Source: Nonomuraea rhodomycinica (GTDB lineage: Bacteria; Actinomycetota; Actinomycetes; Streptosporangiales; Streptosporangiaceae). Taken from it: a stretch of DNA of 64,000 nucleotides. Numbering within the stretch: position 1 is the stretch's first letter; every line of letters begins with the position of its first letter. Made by a program: the position numbers and the translations under genes. Below are positions 41,081 to 49,326 of the stretch, one piece after another. The notes beneath the pieces were generated by a model. That model was not told the origin of the DNA and searched no databases. It worked only from the letters and a program-made list of their open reading frames with translations. The DNA lies in assembly GCF_013363995.1 (NCBI RefSeq), contig NZ_JABWGO010000007.1, positions 186,001-250,000 of the forward strand. Direction: 5' to 3'.

Positions 41081-41656
41081 TCAGCGCATCGCCTGGCGGA
41101 TGACGTCGCGGATGCGGTCGACCATCGCGACGGGCGTGCCGACCAGGAGGTTCATGGTGGCCGACTCCACGCCGGGGTGCGGGTGGGTGGGGGCCAGCGC
41201 CTCGGCGGCCTTGACTCCGGCGGCCATCGCGCGGCGCTCGGCGGGCCCGGTCTCGGCGCGCAGCCTGACGAACTCGTACCTCTCCTCGCTGCGGGCGTGC
41301 GCGGTGACGGCGGCGCGCAGCAGCGTGAGCCGCTCCAGGAAGTCGGGGGCGTCGGGGCCCGCCTCCTCCAGTCGCTGGAGGAGCTCCTTGGCCTGCCGCT
41401 CCTCGGCCAGCCGGTCGTCCACCACGGCCTCGCCGCCGTCGACGACCTTGCGGACGTACGGGTGGACGATCTCCTCCTCGGCCGTCTCGTGCACGGCCAG
41501 CATGCGCACCAGGCGGGTGAAGGCGGGCCCGCGCTCCTGCGGGGCCGCCTGCTCGACGTCGTCGAACATGTCCCTGATCATCGCGTGCTGCGCGAGGAGG
41601 AGGTCGATGACGTCCTTCTCCTCCATGGTCTCCGGCCGGCGCGAGCTGTCGGTCAT
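41081..41656 (-). CDS. hemerythrin HHE cation-binding domain protein
   Basis: 191 residues. Hemerythrin-like four-helix bundle with iron-ligand candidates in LLAQHAMIRDMFDDVE, LAVHETAEEEIVHPYV and VTAHARSEERYEF. Family members bind a di-iron centre and sense or handle oxygen, NO or iron. The last ~40 residues are extra. AAGGAG lies 7 nt before the ATG at 41656. It is the end gene next to the operator-rich gap at 41657-42015 and divergent from the orphan promoter there. Confidence 0.9.
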   Translation of the reverse strand: MTDSSRRPETMEEKDVIDLLLAQHAMIRDMFDDVEQAAPQERGPAFTRLVRMLAVHETAEEEIVHPYVRKVVDGGEAVVDDRLAEERQAKELLQRLEEAGPDAPDFLERLTLLRAAVTAHARSEERYEFVRLRAETGPAERRAMAAGVKAAEALAPTHPHPGVESATMNLLVGTPVAMVDRIRDVIRQAMR

Positions 41657-41747
41657 GTCGGTCTCCTTTTCGGCTACGCCGCCGTCTACCCGGGGGGCCG
41701 GGGGCCACGCGCGCCATGACCGATTCCGGAGGGCGTCACGAGCAGGT

Positions 41748-41762
41748 CGTGAAAGTTTCACG
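41748..41762. promoter_or_regulatory. 15-bp palindrome CGTGAAA-G-TTTCACG
   Basis: A perfect 7-1-7 inverted repeat, ~90 bp upstream of the hemerythrin start. The core GAAAGTTTC resembles LacI-family sugar-repressor boxes of the GAAA-N-TTTC type known in xylan and maltose genes of actinobacteria. A matching element lies upstream of the LPMO at 43815-43829. Confidence 0.65.
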
Positions 41763-41811
41763 CGGGACGCCAGGTGAGGCCGGAAGCATCCCGGCGCCGA
41801 GCCGCTTCTCG

Positions 41812-41859
41812 TTGACATTCGGCCGCCGGCTCGCACAATCCTGCTTGGGAGCGCTCCCA
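41812..41859 (+). promoter_or_regulatory. promoter with CebR-type operator and no clear gene
   Basis: TTGACA (41812-41817) and CACAAT (41834-41839) form a good housekeeping promoter with 16-bp spacing. TGGGAGCGCTCCCA (41846-41859), overlapping the expected transcription start, is the exact 14-bp palindrome bound by the cellobiose-responsive repressor CebR in Streptomyces. The promoter points into a ~150-bp segment that ends at a hairpin before convergent genes. Confidence 0.78.
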
Positions 41860-41944
41860 TTTCGCGCTGCCCCGAAAATCCAGGAGGTGAGGCCGCCCCC
41901 GAACCGTGTGACCGTTCCATGACACCATCCCGCCCGGATGGCAG

Positions 41945-41991
41945 GGACGCGGCCGGCCGTGAGACCTCCCCCTTCTCCGCCGGCCGCGTCC
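41945..41991 (+). terminator. 13-bp hairpin downstream of the CebR-type promoter
   Basis: GGACGCGGCCGGC (41945-41957) and GCCGGCCGCGTCC (41979-41991) form a perfect stem. It could end both the short plus-strand transcript and the convergent gene 42016-42552. Confidence 0.75.
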
Positions 41992-42015
41992 TTCACGTCG
42001 TCGCGCGCCCCACGC

Positions 42016-42552
42016 TCAGCGGGCCGCCTGCAGCCGCTCGAACCGTTCGCGGGCCGCCTCGATCACCCCCTCGTCCGCGAACTCCTCGAACGCCTCCTCG
42101 TGGTAGCGCTCCGGGACGATCTCCCTGACCCGGTCCGGATAGCCCGGGCCCGGCTCGGGCACCCTGACCCACGGCGTGCCGCCCAGCCGGACCGCGATCG
42201 GGCCGGAGGCGCGGACCGACATGGCCCAGTTCGTCCCCGCGCCCGTCACCGCGCACATGTGCCGGGCGTACACCCACCGCACCTGCGAGACCGCGCGGGC
42301 GTCCGGCGGGTCGAAGCCGAACGGCTCCACCGCGCACACCACCTGCCCGGCGTCCTCGCCGAAGTCGTGGCCGTGCTCGTGGTGCTCGGCCGGTGTCGAC
42401 CGTTCGAGCAGGGCGGTCACCTGGCCGGCGAGGCCTCGCTCCAGGTCGCGCCGGCCCGCCTGCTGGACGCCCAGCACCACGCTCACCCCGGCGAGCAGGA
42501 CGAGGGCCGCGGCGACCGCCGCCACGGCCCCCTTCCGCCGGGTCAGGACCAC
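42016..42552 (-). CDS. hypothetical membrane-anchored protein
   Basis: 178 residues. A short positive N-terminus (VVLTRRKG) and one hydrophobic helix (~9-30) are followed by an extracytoplasmic domain with a His/Asp/Glu-rich segment (HHEHGHDFGED) and two cysteines (VVCAVEPF, RHMCAVTG). No family recognised. The start is uncertain; GTG at 42552 is 27 bp after the LPMO stop. Co-orientation and closeness suggest cotranscription with the LPMO gene. Confidence 0.7.
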   Translation of the reverse strand: MVLTRRKGAVAAVAAALVLLAGVSVVLGVQQAGRRDLERGLAGQVTALLERSTPAEHHEHGHDFGEDAGQVVCAVEPFGFDPPDARAVSQVRWVYARHMCAVTGAGTNWAMSVRASGPIAVRLGGTPWVRVPEPGPGYPDRVREIVPERYHEEAFEEFADEGVIEAARERFERLQAAR

Positions 42553-42578
42553 GCCGCCCGCCCCGGGCCGGGCGTCGC

Positions 42579-43706
42579 CTACGGGCTCGTGCACGTCAGC
42601 GCGGGAGCCGGGTCGGGGGCGGTGCCGGTCGCGTTGAACCCGAACGCGGTGCTGGAGTTCGCCGCTATCTGCGCGTTGTGGGTCGCGTTCCTGACCGTCA
42701 CGTCGGGCGGCTGCGAGGACAGCACGCCGTTCCACGGCTGGCCCTCGAAGCCCTGGCCGCCGGAGTAGGTCCACTTGACCGTCCAGCCGTTCAGCGGGGT
42801 GGAGCCGGGGTTGCGGACCGTCACCTCGGCCTGGAAGTGGCCCGCCCACCCGGGCGTGGCGATGGTGCGCCACGTGGCGGTGCAGGCGCCGGAGGAGGTC
42901 GGGGTCACGGTCGGGGTCACGGTGGGCGTGACGGTCGGGGTGACCGTGGGCGTCACGGTGGGCGTGACGGTCGGGGTCGTGCCGGGCGACTGGCCGTTCG
43001 GGCCGACGCCGGTGACCTCGCCGTTGCCGCCGTCGAAGACCACGTCGGAGCAGCTGTAGAAGTTCTCCTGGCTGTCGGAGCGGATCCAGTGGATGAACAG
43101 GATGTGGCGCCCGCTCTTGCCGGACGGGAGCTGGACGTTCCAGTAGTAGTAGTTCAGGCCGCCCGTCCCGCCGGACTGCGGCGGGTTGGCCACGCTGCCG
43201 AACGACTCCAGGTCGGACCACTTGAGCGGAGCGTTGGGGTTCCAGCCGTTCTTGGTGATGTAGTACACGAACGATCCGGGATGCGCCGCCCAGTTGCTGT
43301 GCCGGACCTGGATCGTCGCCCCGGAGGTCAGGTGGGTGAGCGGCCAGTCGGAGCGGACCGCGTTGTAGGCGGTGAAGTCGTACGGCCCGCCCTGGCCGCC
43401 GCTGCAGATCTGGCCGTCCGGGATGAACCCCGACGTGCGGCCGCCGCCGTCGGAGCGCAGCACCGCGAACCAGTTGTAGAGCGGGGTCGTGCCGCTCTGC
43501 GCGACCGCCGCCGCGCAGGCCGGGTTGTAGGGGATGATCTGCCCGTTCTCGCGCAGGCCGTCCTGCCAGCACAGGAACGTGCGCGCGCCGGGGAACATCG
43601 TGACGCCGTGGGCCTGCGCCTGCTGCGGCGACAACGCCACCAGCAGGCTCGTGACCAGGGCCACGGCGGTCGCGGCCACCAGGGCCGCCGACCGGATCGG
43701 TCTCAT
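42579..43706 (-). CDS. secreted AA10 lytic polysaccharide monooxygenase with CBM2
   Basis: 375 residues. The signal peptide ends AQA, leaving His as the first mature residue (HGVTMFPG), half of the copper histidine brace; the second His is in NWAAHPGSFVYYITK. The AA10 domain extends to ~residue 235. A Thr-Pro-Thr-Val repeat linker (12-bp DNA repeats at ~42898-42984) leads to a family 2 carbohydrate-binding module (GWAGHFQAEVTVRNPG; NGWTVKWTYSGGQ; the terminal disulfide Cys pair). It should cleave crystalline cellulose or chitin oxidatively outside the cell. AAGGGA precedes the ATG at 43706. A TGAAA-N-TTTCA palindrome lies ~110 bp upstream. Confidence 0.94.
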   Translation of the reverse strand: MRPIRSAALVAATAVALVTSLLVALSPQQAQAHGVTMFPGARTFLCWQDGLRENGQIIPYNPACAAAVAQSGTTPLYNWFAVLRSDGGGRTSGFIPDGQICSGGQGGPYDFTAYNAVRSDWPLTHLTSGATIQVRHSNWAAHPGSFVYYITKNGWNPNAPLKWSDLESFGSVANPPQSGGTGGLNYYYWNVQLPSGKSGRHILFIHWIRSDSQENFYSCSDVVFDGGNGEVTGVGPNGQSPGTTPTVTPTVTPTVTPTVTPTVTPTVTPTSSGACTATWRTIATPGWAGHFQAEVTVRNPGSTPLNGWTVKWTYSGGQGFEGQPWNGVLSSQPPDVTVRNATHNAQIAANSSTAFGFNATGTAPDPAPALTCTSP

Positions 43707-43814
43707 GGAGGAGTCCCTTGTTCGAGCGAAAGAGGAACCCGTCCACGACCCGCCCCGCCCGGCGGCATCCGTGTGTGCGCATTGAAACACGGCGTCGCGG
43801 GCCCGGCAACGCGC

Positions 43815-43829
43815 GCTGAAACTTTCAGC
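43815..43829. promoter_or_regulatory. 15-bp palindrome GCTGAAA-C-TTTCAGC upstream of the LPMO
   Basis: A perfect 7-1-7 inverted repeat in the ~190-bp gap upstream of the LPMO gene. It shares the TGAAA-N-TTTCA core with 41748-41762 and is a likely LacI-family operator for polysaccharide-responsive control. Confidence 0.68.
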
Positions 43830-43895
43830 CGGCGCCCGTCGCGCGCCGGCGCGCGACGGGACCGCTCAGGCGCCCTACCGGACCGTTCGGGCCGC

Positions 43896-44759
43896 TCAGG
43901 AGCTGCTGTAGCGGGCGTCGCGGGCGGCGGCGGCGAGCGCGGCGGCCCGGGCGGCCTCGGTCGGCGTGAACGGCAGGCCGGGACGTCGCAGCAGCAGCGC
44001 CCGCTCCGGGTGCACGGAGACCACCATCGTGCTGTTCGGCTCGGACTCGTCCGCCACGGTCTCGCCCGGGCGGCGCCACTCGACCTCGGGGGCGCGCAGC
44101 AGCTCGCCCATCGCCTGGGGAAGCTGCCCGGGGTCGTCGTGCACCCGGCGGGCCAGCAGCAGGCCCTGGACGCCGGGGTCGGTGAGGTCCTCGACCCGGG
44201 CGGGGACGACGAACACGTCCAGTCCGCCCGCGGCGGCGAGCGCGGCGCGCAGCGCCTCCGGCCCCAGCCCCGTGGGCGCCTCCACGACGAACTCGTCCAG
44301 GGCGTCGCAGCCCGCCGGCGTGATGGCACTGCTGCCGGTGGGCGCGATGTGCAGGGACAGGATGTTGCACCCCAGACGGCCGAACGCGCCCGCCACCTCC
44401 GCGAGGCGGCCGGGCCGCTCGACCACGCGCATCCGGATCCGCCACAGGCTCATGACGGTCCCGGCGCCGCCCTCGGGCAGGGGCCCGCCGGACCCTCTCG
44501 CGCCCCGCCGCCCGGCTCCGGGCGGCGGGCCGCCGTGCAGCCGCTTGTGGACGGCCGAGCCGACGACCAGCGCGGCCCCGAGGCCCACCAGCACGAACGG
44601 GCCCGGCTCCGTGTGGCCCAGGAGCGTGGCGAGCAGGTGGGCCAGGCCGACCGCCAGGAACAGCGCGGCGACCTCGACGGCCTCCCGCCGCCAGGAGCGC
44701 GCGTGCCGCGGGCGGCCGGGATCGGTACGCGGGCGGATCGCCCTGGGTGCATCGCTCAT
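43896..44759 (-). CDS. ACT domain membrane protein
   Basis: 287 residues. Two hydrophobic helices (~35-75; VAALFLAVGLAHLLATLLG and FVLVGLGAALVVGSAV) are followed by an ACT domain (WRIRMRVVERPGRLAEVAGAFGRLGCNILSLHI, ~110-180) and a mixed C-terminus containing ESEPNSTMVVSVH. ACT domains bind small ligands, often amino acids; membrane attachment of one is unusual. An inner ATG near 44453 would give a soluble protein, but the longer form keeps GC-rich third positions. Function unknown. Confidence 0.78.
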   Translation of the reverse strand: MSDAPRAIRPRTDPGRPRHARSWRREAVEVAALFLAVGLAHLLATLLGHTEPGPFVLVGLGAALVVGSAVHKRLHGGPPPGAGRRGARGSGGPLPEGGAGTVMSLWRIRMRVVERPGRLAEVAGAFGRLGCNILSLHIAPTGSSAITPAGCDALDEFVVEAPTGLGPEALRAALAAAGGLDVFVVPARVEDLTDPGVQGLLLARRVHDDPGQLPQAMGELLRAPEVEWRRPGETVADESEPNSTMVVSVHPERALLLRRPGLPFTPTEAARAAALAAAARDARYSSS

Positions 44760-44869
44760 GGCCGCCAGTCTCACCACCGGCTGTTACGCGGCCACGATCC
44801 GTGGCATTGCGGCGGCATTAAACCGCGTGCACCAGGTGACCTCCGTGTGACGTCACGCGGGCCCCGCGC

Positions 44870-45475
44870 TCAGGCGGCCGACGGGACGTCGCCGGGCCGC
44901 CACATCGGCCAGAACGTCGCGCCGTCCGGCAGCGCGAACGTCTCGCGCGGCAGGTAACCGTGCCGCAGGTACAGGTCGCGGCTGCGCGGGCTGCTCGCCT
45001 CCAGGTACGCGGGCAGCCCGCCGAGCCGGGCGTGGTGGTGGCGCAGCAGCGCGCTGCCGAGCCCCCGGCCCTGCCGCGACGGGTGCACCGCCAGGAACGC
45101 CAGGTGGTGGTGCGGCTCGTCCGGATGGTGCTTGTCGAACAGCGAATCCAGCAGCAGGAAGCGCTCCAGCCACGGCCCGGCGGCCGCGGCGAGCCGCTGC
45201 TCGTAGTGGGGCGGCTCGGGCAGCGGCCCCACGCGCGGGAACCAGACGGCCGCGGCGGGCGCGTCGTCGATCAGGTCGATCTCGCCGTGCCGGGCGGCGT
45301 GCTCGACCAGGATCCGGAAGTCGGCGGTCATGATCTCGTGCCGTCCGCTCGGCTCGGGCACGAGGTACGACACGGCGGCCAGGGGCGCGAACGCCGTGGC
45401 GATCAGCTCCGCGACGCGCGGCACGTCGTGGGCGCCGGCACGGCGGATGACCGGGGTACGGGGGAACGAGGTCAT
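44870..45475 (-). CDS. GNAT family N-acetyltransferase
   Basis: 201 residues. Acetyl-CoA-binding motif A is HPSRQGRGLGSALLRHH, preceded by the core strand HHLAFLAV and followed by LEASSPRSRDLYLRHGYL. The acceptor is unknown. GAGGAG before the ATG overlaps the end of the permease gene (9-bp gap), so it is made together with the APC permease and may acetylate its substrate. Confidence 0.92.
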   Translation of the reverse strand: MTSFPRTPVIRRAGAHDVPRVAELIATAFAPLAAVSYLVPEPSGRHEIMTADFRILVEHAARHGEIDLIDDAPAAAVWFPRVGPLPEPPHYEQRLAAAAGPWLERFLLLDSLFDKHHPDEPHHHLAFLAVHPSRQGRGLGSALLRHHHARLGGLPAYLEASSPRSRDLYLRHGYLPRETFALPDGATFWPMWRPGDVPSAA

Positions 45476-45484
45476 GGGGGCTCC

Positions 45485-46969
45485 TCAGCGGGCGAGGTCG
45501 TGGACGGTAGCGGCCTTGGCGCCCAGGCCGACCCGGGAGTAGACGGCCGGCTGCCCGGAGCGCAGCACCATGGCCCAGACCAGGCCCACCACGGCCGCGA
45601 CGCCGTACACGGAGGGCAGGATCCAGGCCAGCGGATCGCCCTCGGGCACGCCGAGCACGGTCGAGAAGTTGCTCACCGCGAGCACGACCATGACGGCCAG
45701 CGCCGCCGCGGCCGGCACGGGCGCGACCAGCCGCCGCCAGACGTCCTCGCCGCTCGGCTCGCGGGAGAAGAACGCGATGACCGCGATCGAGGTGGTGAGG
45801 ACCAGGAGCAGCACGCCGAAGCCGCCGAAGGTGCCGCCGTAGAAGAACAGCTGCACCAGCGGGTCCAGGCCCAGCGCCGCGTACCCGACGATCACCAGCA
45901 GGCCCAGCGCGCTCTGCGCGATCGAGCCGGCCTTCGGCGCGCCGGTGCGCGGCCGGGTGCGGCCGAACACGGCGGGCAGCACGCGCTCGCGGCCGAGGGC
46001 GAAGAAGTAGCGGGCCGTGGTGTTGTGGAAGGAGATCATCGCGGCGAACAGGCTGGTGACGAAGAGCGCCCGCGCGATGTCCACCACGGCGGGGCCGAGC
46101 CGCGAGGCGGCGATGACGAAGATGGTCTCGGCGCCGTCGCGGCGGGCGACCTCGGCGATGTGCGCGGGCCCGGTGGCGAGCGTCATCGCCCAGGCGGACA
46201 GCGCGTACAGGCCGGCGATGATGGCGATCGAGGCGTACGTGGCGGCCGGCACCGTACGGCGCGGGTCGCGGCTCTCCTCGGAGAAGACCACGGCCGACTC
46301 GAACCCCACGAAGCCCAGCGTGGCGATGATCAGCAGCGCGCCGGCTCCCGGCACGAACAGCGCCCCGGGCGACAGGGTCTCCAGCGAGAGGCCGGCCGGC
46401 GCGGGCCCGGCGACGTCGGCCACGTCGAACAGCAGGATCACCGCGACCTCGGCCGTGAGCAGGACGGCGAGCAGCCGGCCGTTGACGTCGATCCGCATCA
46501 CCCCGAGCACCGACACCAGCGCCCACGCCACCAGCGACAGCGACCACCAGGGCGGCGAGACGCCGGTCCACCGCTCGACGAGGGGCGTGGCCGCCGCGCC
46601 GAACGCGCCGTACAGGCCCACCTGGAGCGCGTTGTACGCGATCAGCGCCACCCAGGCCGCGGCGATGCCGGCCGGGCGGCCGAGGCCCCGGCTGATGTAG
46701 GTGTAGAAGGCTCCGGCGTTGGCCATGTGGCGGGCCATCGCGACGTACCCGACGGCGAAGAGGGCGAGCACGGCGCCCACGGCCAGGAAGGCGACGGGCA
46801 GGCCGGTGATGCCGGTGACCGCGTACGCGGTGGTGACGACGCCGGCGACCACGGTCAGCGGGGCCGCGGCCGAGAGCACGAAGTAGACCACCGACGGCGC
46901 GCCGAGCCGGTCGGCGGCCAGCGCTCCGGCGATCGGATCCGGCCGGGTGGGTGAGGGGGCGACGGGCAT
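45485..46969 (-). CDS. APC family amino acid/polyamine permease
   Basis: 494 residues with about twelve membrane helices. TM1 contains SAAAPLTVVAGV and TM6 contains GFVGFESAVVFSEESRDPRRTVP, the conserved APC signatures. The substrate is probably an amino acid or an amine. AGAGAGG precedes the ATG at 46969. It forms an operon with the GNAT gene. Confidence 0.92.
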   Translation of the reverse strand: MPVAPSPTRPDPIAGALAADRLGAPSVVYFVLSAAAPLTVVAGVVTTAYAVTGITGLPVAFLAVGAVLALFAVGYVAMARHMANAGAFYTYISRGLGRPAGIAAAWVALIAYNALQVGLYGAFGAAATPLVERWTGVSPPWWSLSLVAWALVSVLGVMRIDVNGRLLAVLLTAEVAVILLFDVADVAGPAPAGLSLETLSPGALFVPGAGALLIIATLGFVGFESAVVFSEESRDPRRTVPAATYASIAIIAGLYALSAWAMTLATGPAHIAEVARRDGAETIFVIAASRLGPAVVDIARALFVTSLFAAMISFHNTTARYFFALGRERVLPAVFGRTRPRTGAPKAGSIAQSALGLLVIVGYAALGLDPLVQLFFYGGTFGGFGVLLLVLTTSIAVIAFFSREPSGEDVWRRLVAPVPAAAALAVMVVLAVSNFSTVLGVPEGDPLAWILPSVYGVAAVVGLVWAMVLRSGQPAVYSRVGLGAKAATVHDLAR

Positions 46970-47009
46970 CCGGTACCTCTCTGGGGGGTCAGAACGGGTT
47001 CGGGACGGG

Positions 47010-47660
47010 TCAGGTGCGGTAGGTGAGCACGGCGTCGCCGACCGCCGCGCTGACGTGGCGGCTCAGGTCGCTCAGCGGCTGGGGCATGGCGGCGAGCACG
47101 GCGGCCAGGTAGCGGTGCGCGGTGGGCCGGTGGTCGGGGTCCTCGACGACGGTGTCGGTCATGCCGCAGGCGTCCACGAGCGCGGCCAGCAGCATGTCGT
47201 ACGGGTTCAGCGGCTGACGGCGGACCAGCGAGAGGCGCAGCCGGGTGGACGGCCAGACGGCGGATCCGAACTCCGTGGCGAAATAGCGACTCTGTTTGTG
47301 TTTCAACAATTTAGGCGTCACACATTCCAGCAGCCCGACGGCCAGCAATCGGCCGGTGACGTCGTCGAGGGAGCGTTGCGCCAGGTACGCCAGCCACGTG
47401 CGCACCTCGGTGTGCTGGGGGGAATTCACGATATCGGCGAGGATCGCGTCGGCCACCCTCTCGCGCAGCGGGAGACGGTCGAGGAGCCGGAGCCGCGTGC
47501 CGCTCACGGTGAGCCGGTTCTCCAGGACGAGCTCGCCGATCAGCGCCCCGGCCAGGCCCAGCGTCAATCCCTGGAGGTACAGGCGCGGCTTGCCGGTGCC
47601 GGTCGTGTCCCACGCGACGAGGAAGAAATCATCGGCCAGCAACCGAATCGGTTCGCTCAC
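47010..47660 (-). CDS. GPP34 (GOLPH3-like) family protein
   Basis: 216 residues. It begins LADDFFLVAWDTTGTGKPRLYLQGLTLGLAGALIGELVLEN, the signature of the GPP34/GOLPH3/Vps74 family, and keeps the helical core typical of its many actinobacterial members. In eukaryotes GOLPH3 binds phosphatidylinositol-4-phosphate; the bacterial role is unknown. The GTG start is supported by AAGGA. A local AT-rich patch at ~47280-47330 stands out from the flanking codon use. Confidence 0.9.
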   Translation of the reverse strand: MSEPIRLLADDFFLVAWDTTGTGKPRLYLQGLTLGLAGALIGELVLENRLTVSGTRLRLLDRLPLRERVADAILADIVNSPQHTEVRTWLAYLAQRSLDDVTGRLLAVGLLECVTPKLLKHKQSRYFATEFGSAVWPSTRLRLSLVRRQPLNPYDMLLAALVDACGMTDTVVEDPDHRPTAHRYLAAVLAAMPQPLSDLSRHVSAAVGDAVLTYRT

Positions 47661-47830
47661 TATCGTCCTTAATGGATGGCCGGTTCATGAAATCGCGTGC
47701 GGGTGGCGCGAAAATGTTTATCAAGAACGTCATCTCTCCGGCTAGGCCCCCTTTATCGATGGGTCCTGCCCTTGGACGCATTAATGCTCTATATGACGAT
47801 TTATCCGCCTTATTGAAGATCGTCACCTTG

Positions 47831-47850
47831 TCCTCTGGCGTCCCAGAGGA
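47831..47850 (-). terminator. hairpin downstream of the SDR gene
   Basis: TCCTCTGG (47831-47838) and CCAGAGGA (47843-47850) form a perfect 8-bp stem with a 4-nt loop, 30 bp beyond the SDR stop codon. Confidence 0.68.
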
Positions 47851-47879
47851 CACAGGCGTCGAGCGACCCTTGTCGTGGG

Positions 47880-48632
47880 TCAGATGGTGGAGCCGCCGTC
47901 CATCACCAGGTCGTGGCCCACGGTGAAGCCCGCCTCCGGGGAGGCGATCCAGAGGATCCCGGACGCCGCCTCCTCCAGCGCGCCCACCCGCCCGATGGGC
48001 AGCAGCTCCCGCATGCGGGCGGCTCGGTCGGCCTCCGTCTCGCCCGGGCGCAGGGACATCGTCGTGTCGTGCGGCCCCGGGCTGACGGCGTTGATCCGGA
48101 TCCCGTCCCGGATGTACTCCAGCGCCGCCGTCCGCGTCAGCGCGGTCACCGCCGCCTTGCTCGCCGCGTACGCGCCCAGGCCGGGGATGCGCTTGTGGGC
48201 GCCGATCTGCGAGGAGACGTTGACGATGACCCCGCCTCCGGCCGTGAGCATGTGGGCGATCTCGTACTTCATGGACAGCATCACGCCGGTGGTGTTGACC
48301 GCGAGCGTGCGGGCCCAGTCGGCCTCGTCGATCTCGCCCGCTCGGCCCATCGTGAGGACGCCGGCGTTGTTGACGGCGACGTCCAGCTTCCCGTACGCCG
48401 CGACGGCCTCGGCCACCAGCCGCTCCACGTCGGCGGCGCGGGTCACGTCGGCCGTGACCGCCGTGGCCGTGCCGCCCGCCTCCTCGGCCAGCTTCACGGT
48501 CTGCTCCAGCGGCTCCCTGTTCCGCCCGGCGACCACGACGCGCGCCCCCTCGCGGGCGAAGGCGAGCGCGGTGGCCCGGCCGATGCCGGAGCCGGCGCCG
48601 GTGACCAGCGTGACCTTGTCGGCGAACCTCAT
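47880..48632 (-). CDS. short-chain dehydrogenase/reductase
   Basis: 250 residues. Classical SDR: cofactor loop TGAGSGIG, NNAG motif, catalytic Ser in VNVSSQIG and YAASK. The Arg in VVVAGRNRE after strand 2 suggests NADP(H). The substrate is unknown. A TetR-like site lies in its upstream gap at 48678-48698, and the TetR gene follows on the same strand further upstream, so the SDR is a probable target. Confidence 0.93.
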   Translation of the reverse strand: MRFADKVTLVTGAGSGIGRATALAFAREGARVVVAGRNREPLEQTVKLAEEAGGTATAVTADVTRAADVERLVAEAVAAYGKLDVAVNNAGVLTMGRAGEIDEADWARTLAVNTTGVMLSMKYEIAHMLTAGGGVIVNVSSQIGAHKRIPGLGAYAASKAAVTALTRTAALEYIRDGIRINAVSPGPHDTTMSLRPGETEADRAARMRELLPIGRVGALEEAASGILWIASPEAGFTVGHDLVMDGGSTI

Positions 48633-48677
48633 GATGAACCTCTTTCTTCGCTGCCCGCCGCCTCGCGGCGGGCATTC

Positions 48678-48698
48678 AATTAGACCGAACGTTCCAGA
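48678..48698. promoter_or_regulatory. TetR-type operator upstream of the SDR gene
   Basis: On the minus strand the site reads TCTGGAACGTTCGGTCTAAT, matching TCTGGAACGAGTGGTCAATT at 49327-49346 with one extra base. The core GAACGTTC is palindromic. Probably bound by the adjacent TetR regulator. Confidence 0.6.
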
Positions 48699-48728
48699 TA
48701 GCGGGCATGCCGAAGAGCGCTCGGCGGG

Positions 48729-49307
48729 TCACAGCAGGCTGAGGGCGTGGGCCGCCGCGTCGCGCATCCTCGCCGGGTCCGGTGACGCCTTGCCCATGAC
48801 CCGCATGCCCTGGAGTACCACGACGAGGAAGCGGGCCAGCGCCCGCGGGTCCTTGTCCGCCGCCAGCTCGCCCTGCGCCCGCGCCCGGATGAGCGCCGAG
48901 GTCAGGGCCGTCTCCAGGCCGTCCCAGTTGCGGTCGACGAACCGGCACACCTCCTCGTCGCGGGGCAGCAGCTCGGCCGCCGCGTTGACGATCATGCAGC
49001 CGCGCTTGCCCTCCTCGGAGGACGACTGCCGGGCGAACGTCTCGACGAGCCGCCGGACGGCCGGCAGCGCGGGCCCGGGCTGGGACAGCAGCTCGACCGG
49101 CGACGGGTTCTGCAGCTGCGTGAAGCGCTCCAGCGCCTTCATGTAGAGCTCGTGCTTGCCCCCGAAGGTCGCGTACAGGCTCGCCCGGCCGATGCCGAGC
49201 CGTTCGACCAGGTCGGCCATCGACGTCGACTCGTACCCGCGCTCCCAGAACAACTCCAGCGCCGCGTCGAGCGCCGCGCCGGGGTCGAACTCCTTGCTCC
49301 TGGCCAT
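48729..49307 (-). CDS. TetR family transcriptional regulator
   Basis: 192 residues. N-terminal HTH: ALDAALELFWERGYESTSMADLVERLGIGRASLYATFGGKHELYMKAL is read as helices 1-4. The C-terminal ligand domain contains a CMIVNAAAEL segment often seen in the AcrR/NemR-like subgroup. It probably controls the SDR downstream and, through the second operator copy in its own promoter, itself and perhaps the divergent GH42 gene. Confidence 0.92.
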   Translation of the reverse strand: MARSKEFDPGAALDAALELFWERGYESTSMADLVERLGIGRASLYATFGGKHELYMKALERFTQLQNPSPVELLSQPGPALPAVRRLVETFARQSSSEEGKRGCMIVNAAAELLPRDEEVCRFVDRNWDGLETALTSALIRARAQGELAADKDPRALARFLVVVLQGMRVMGKASPDPARMRDAAAHALSLL

Positions 49308-49326
49308 GTCCGCGACCCTACTCCTT

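Larger units (their letters stand above)
41657..42015. other. operator-rich intergenic region without a convincing gene
   Basis: This gap holds, in order: a 15-bp palindrome (41748-41762), a plus-strand promoter with a CebR-type operator (41812-41859), an isolated, near-perfect Shine-Dalgarno AGGAGGTGA (41882-41890) without a correctly placed start codon, and a 13-bp hairpin (41945-41991). The only plus-strand frames nearby are an 11-codon one from the GTG inside the Shine-Dalgarno and one from 41919; neither has the codon bias of real genes here. Confidence 0.75.

Noticed and set aside
41887..41922. 11-codon frame starting at the GTG inside AGGAGGTGA
   Set aside because: The start overlaps the ribosome-binding site itself, so it cannot be read efficiently; codons show no bias.
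41919..42128. 69-residue plus-strand frame downstream of the CebR-type promoter
   Set aside because: The Shine-Dalgarno is 31 nt away, third positions are not GC-enriched, and the frame runs through the terminator hairpin into the convergent gene.
42898..42984. Regular 12-bp repeats as a possible regulatory array
   Set aside because: They encode the Thr-Pro-Thr-Val linker of the LPMO and need no other explanation.
47280..47330. AT-rich patch as an insertion scar
   Set aside because: The GPP34 reading frame passes through it unbroken, with no flanking repeats or target duplication.
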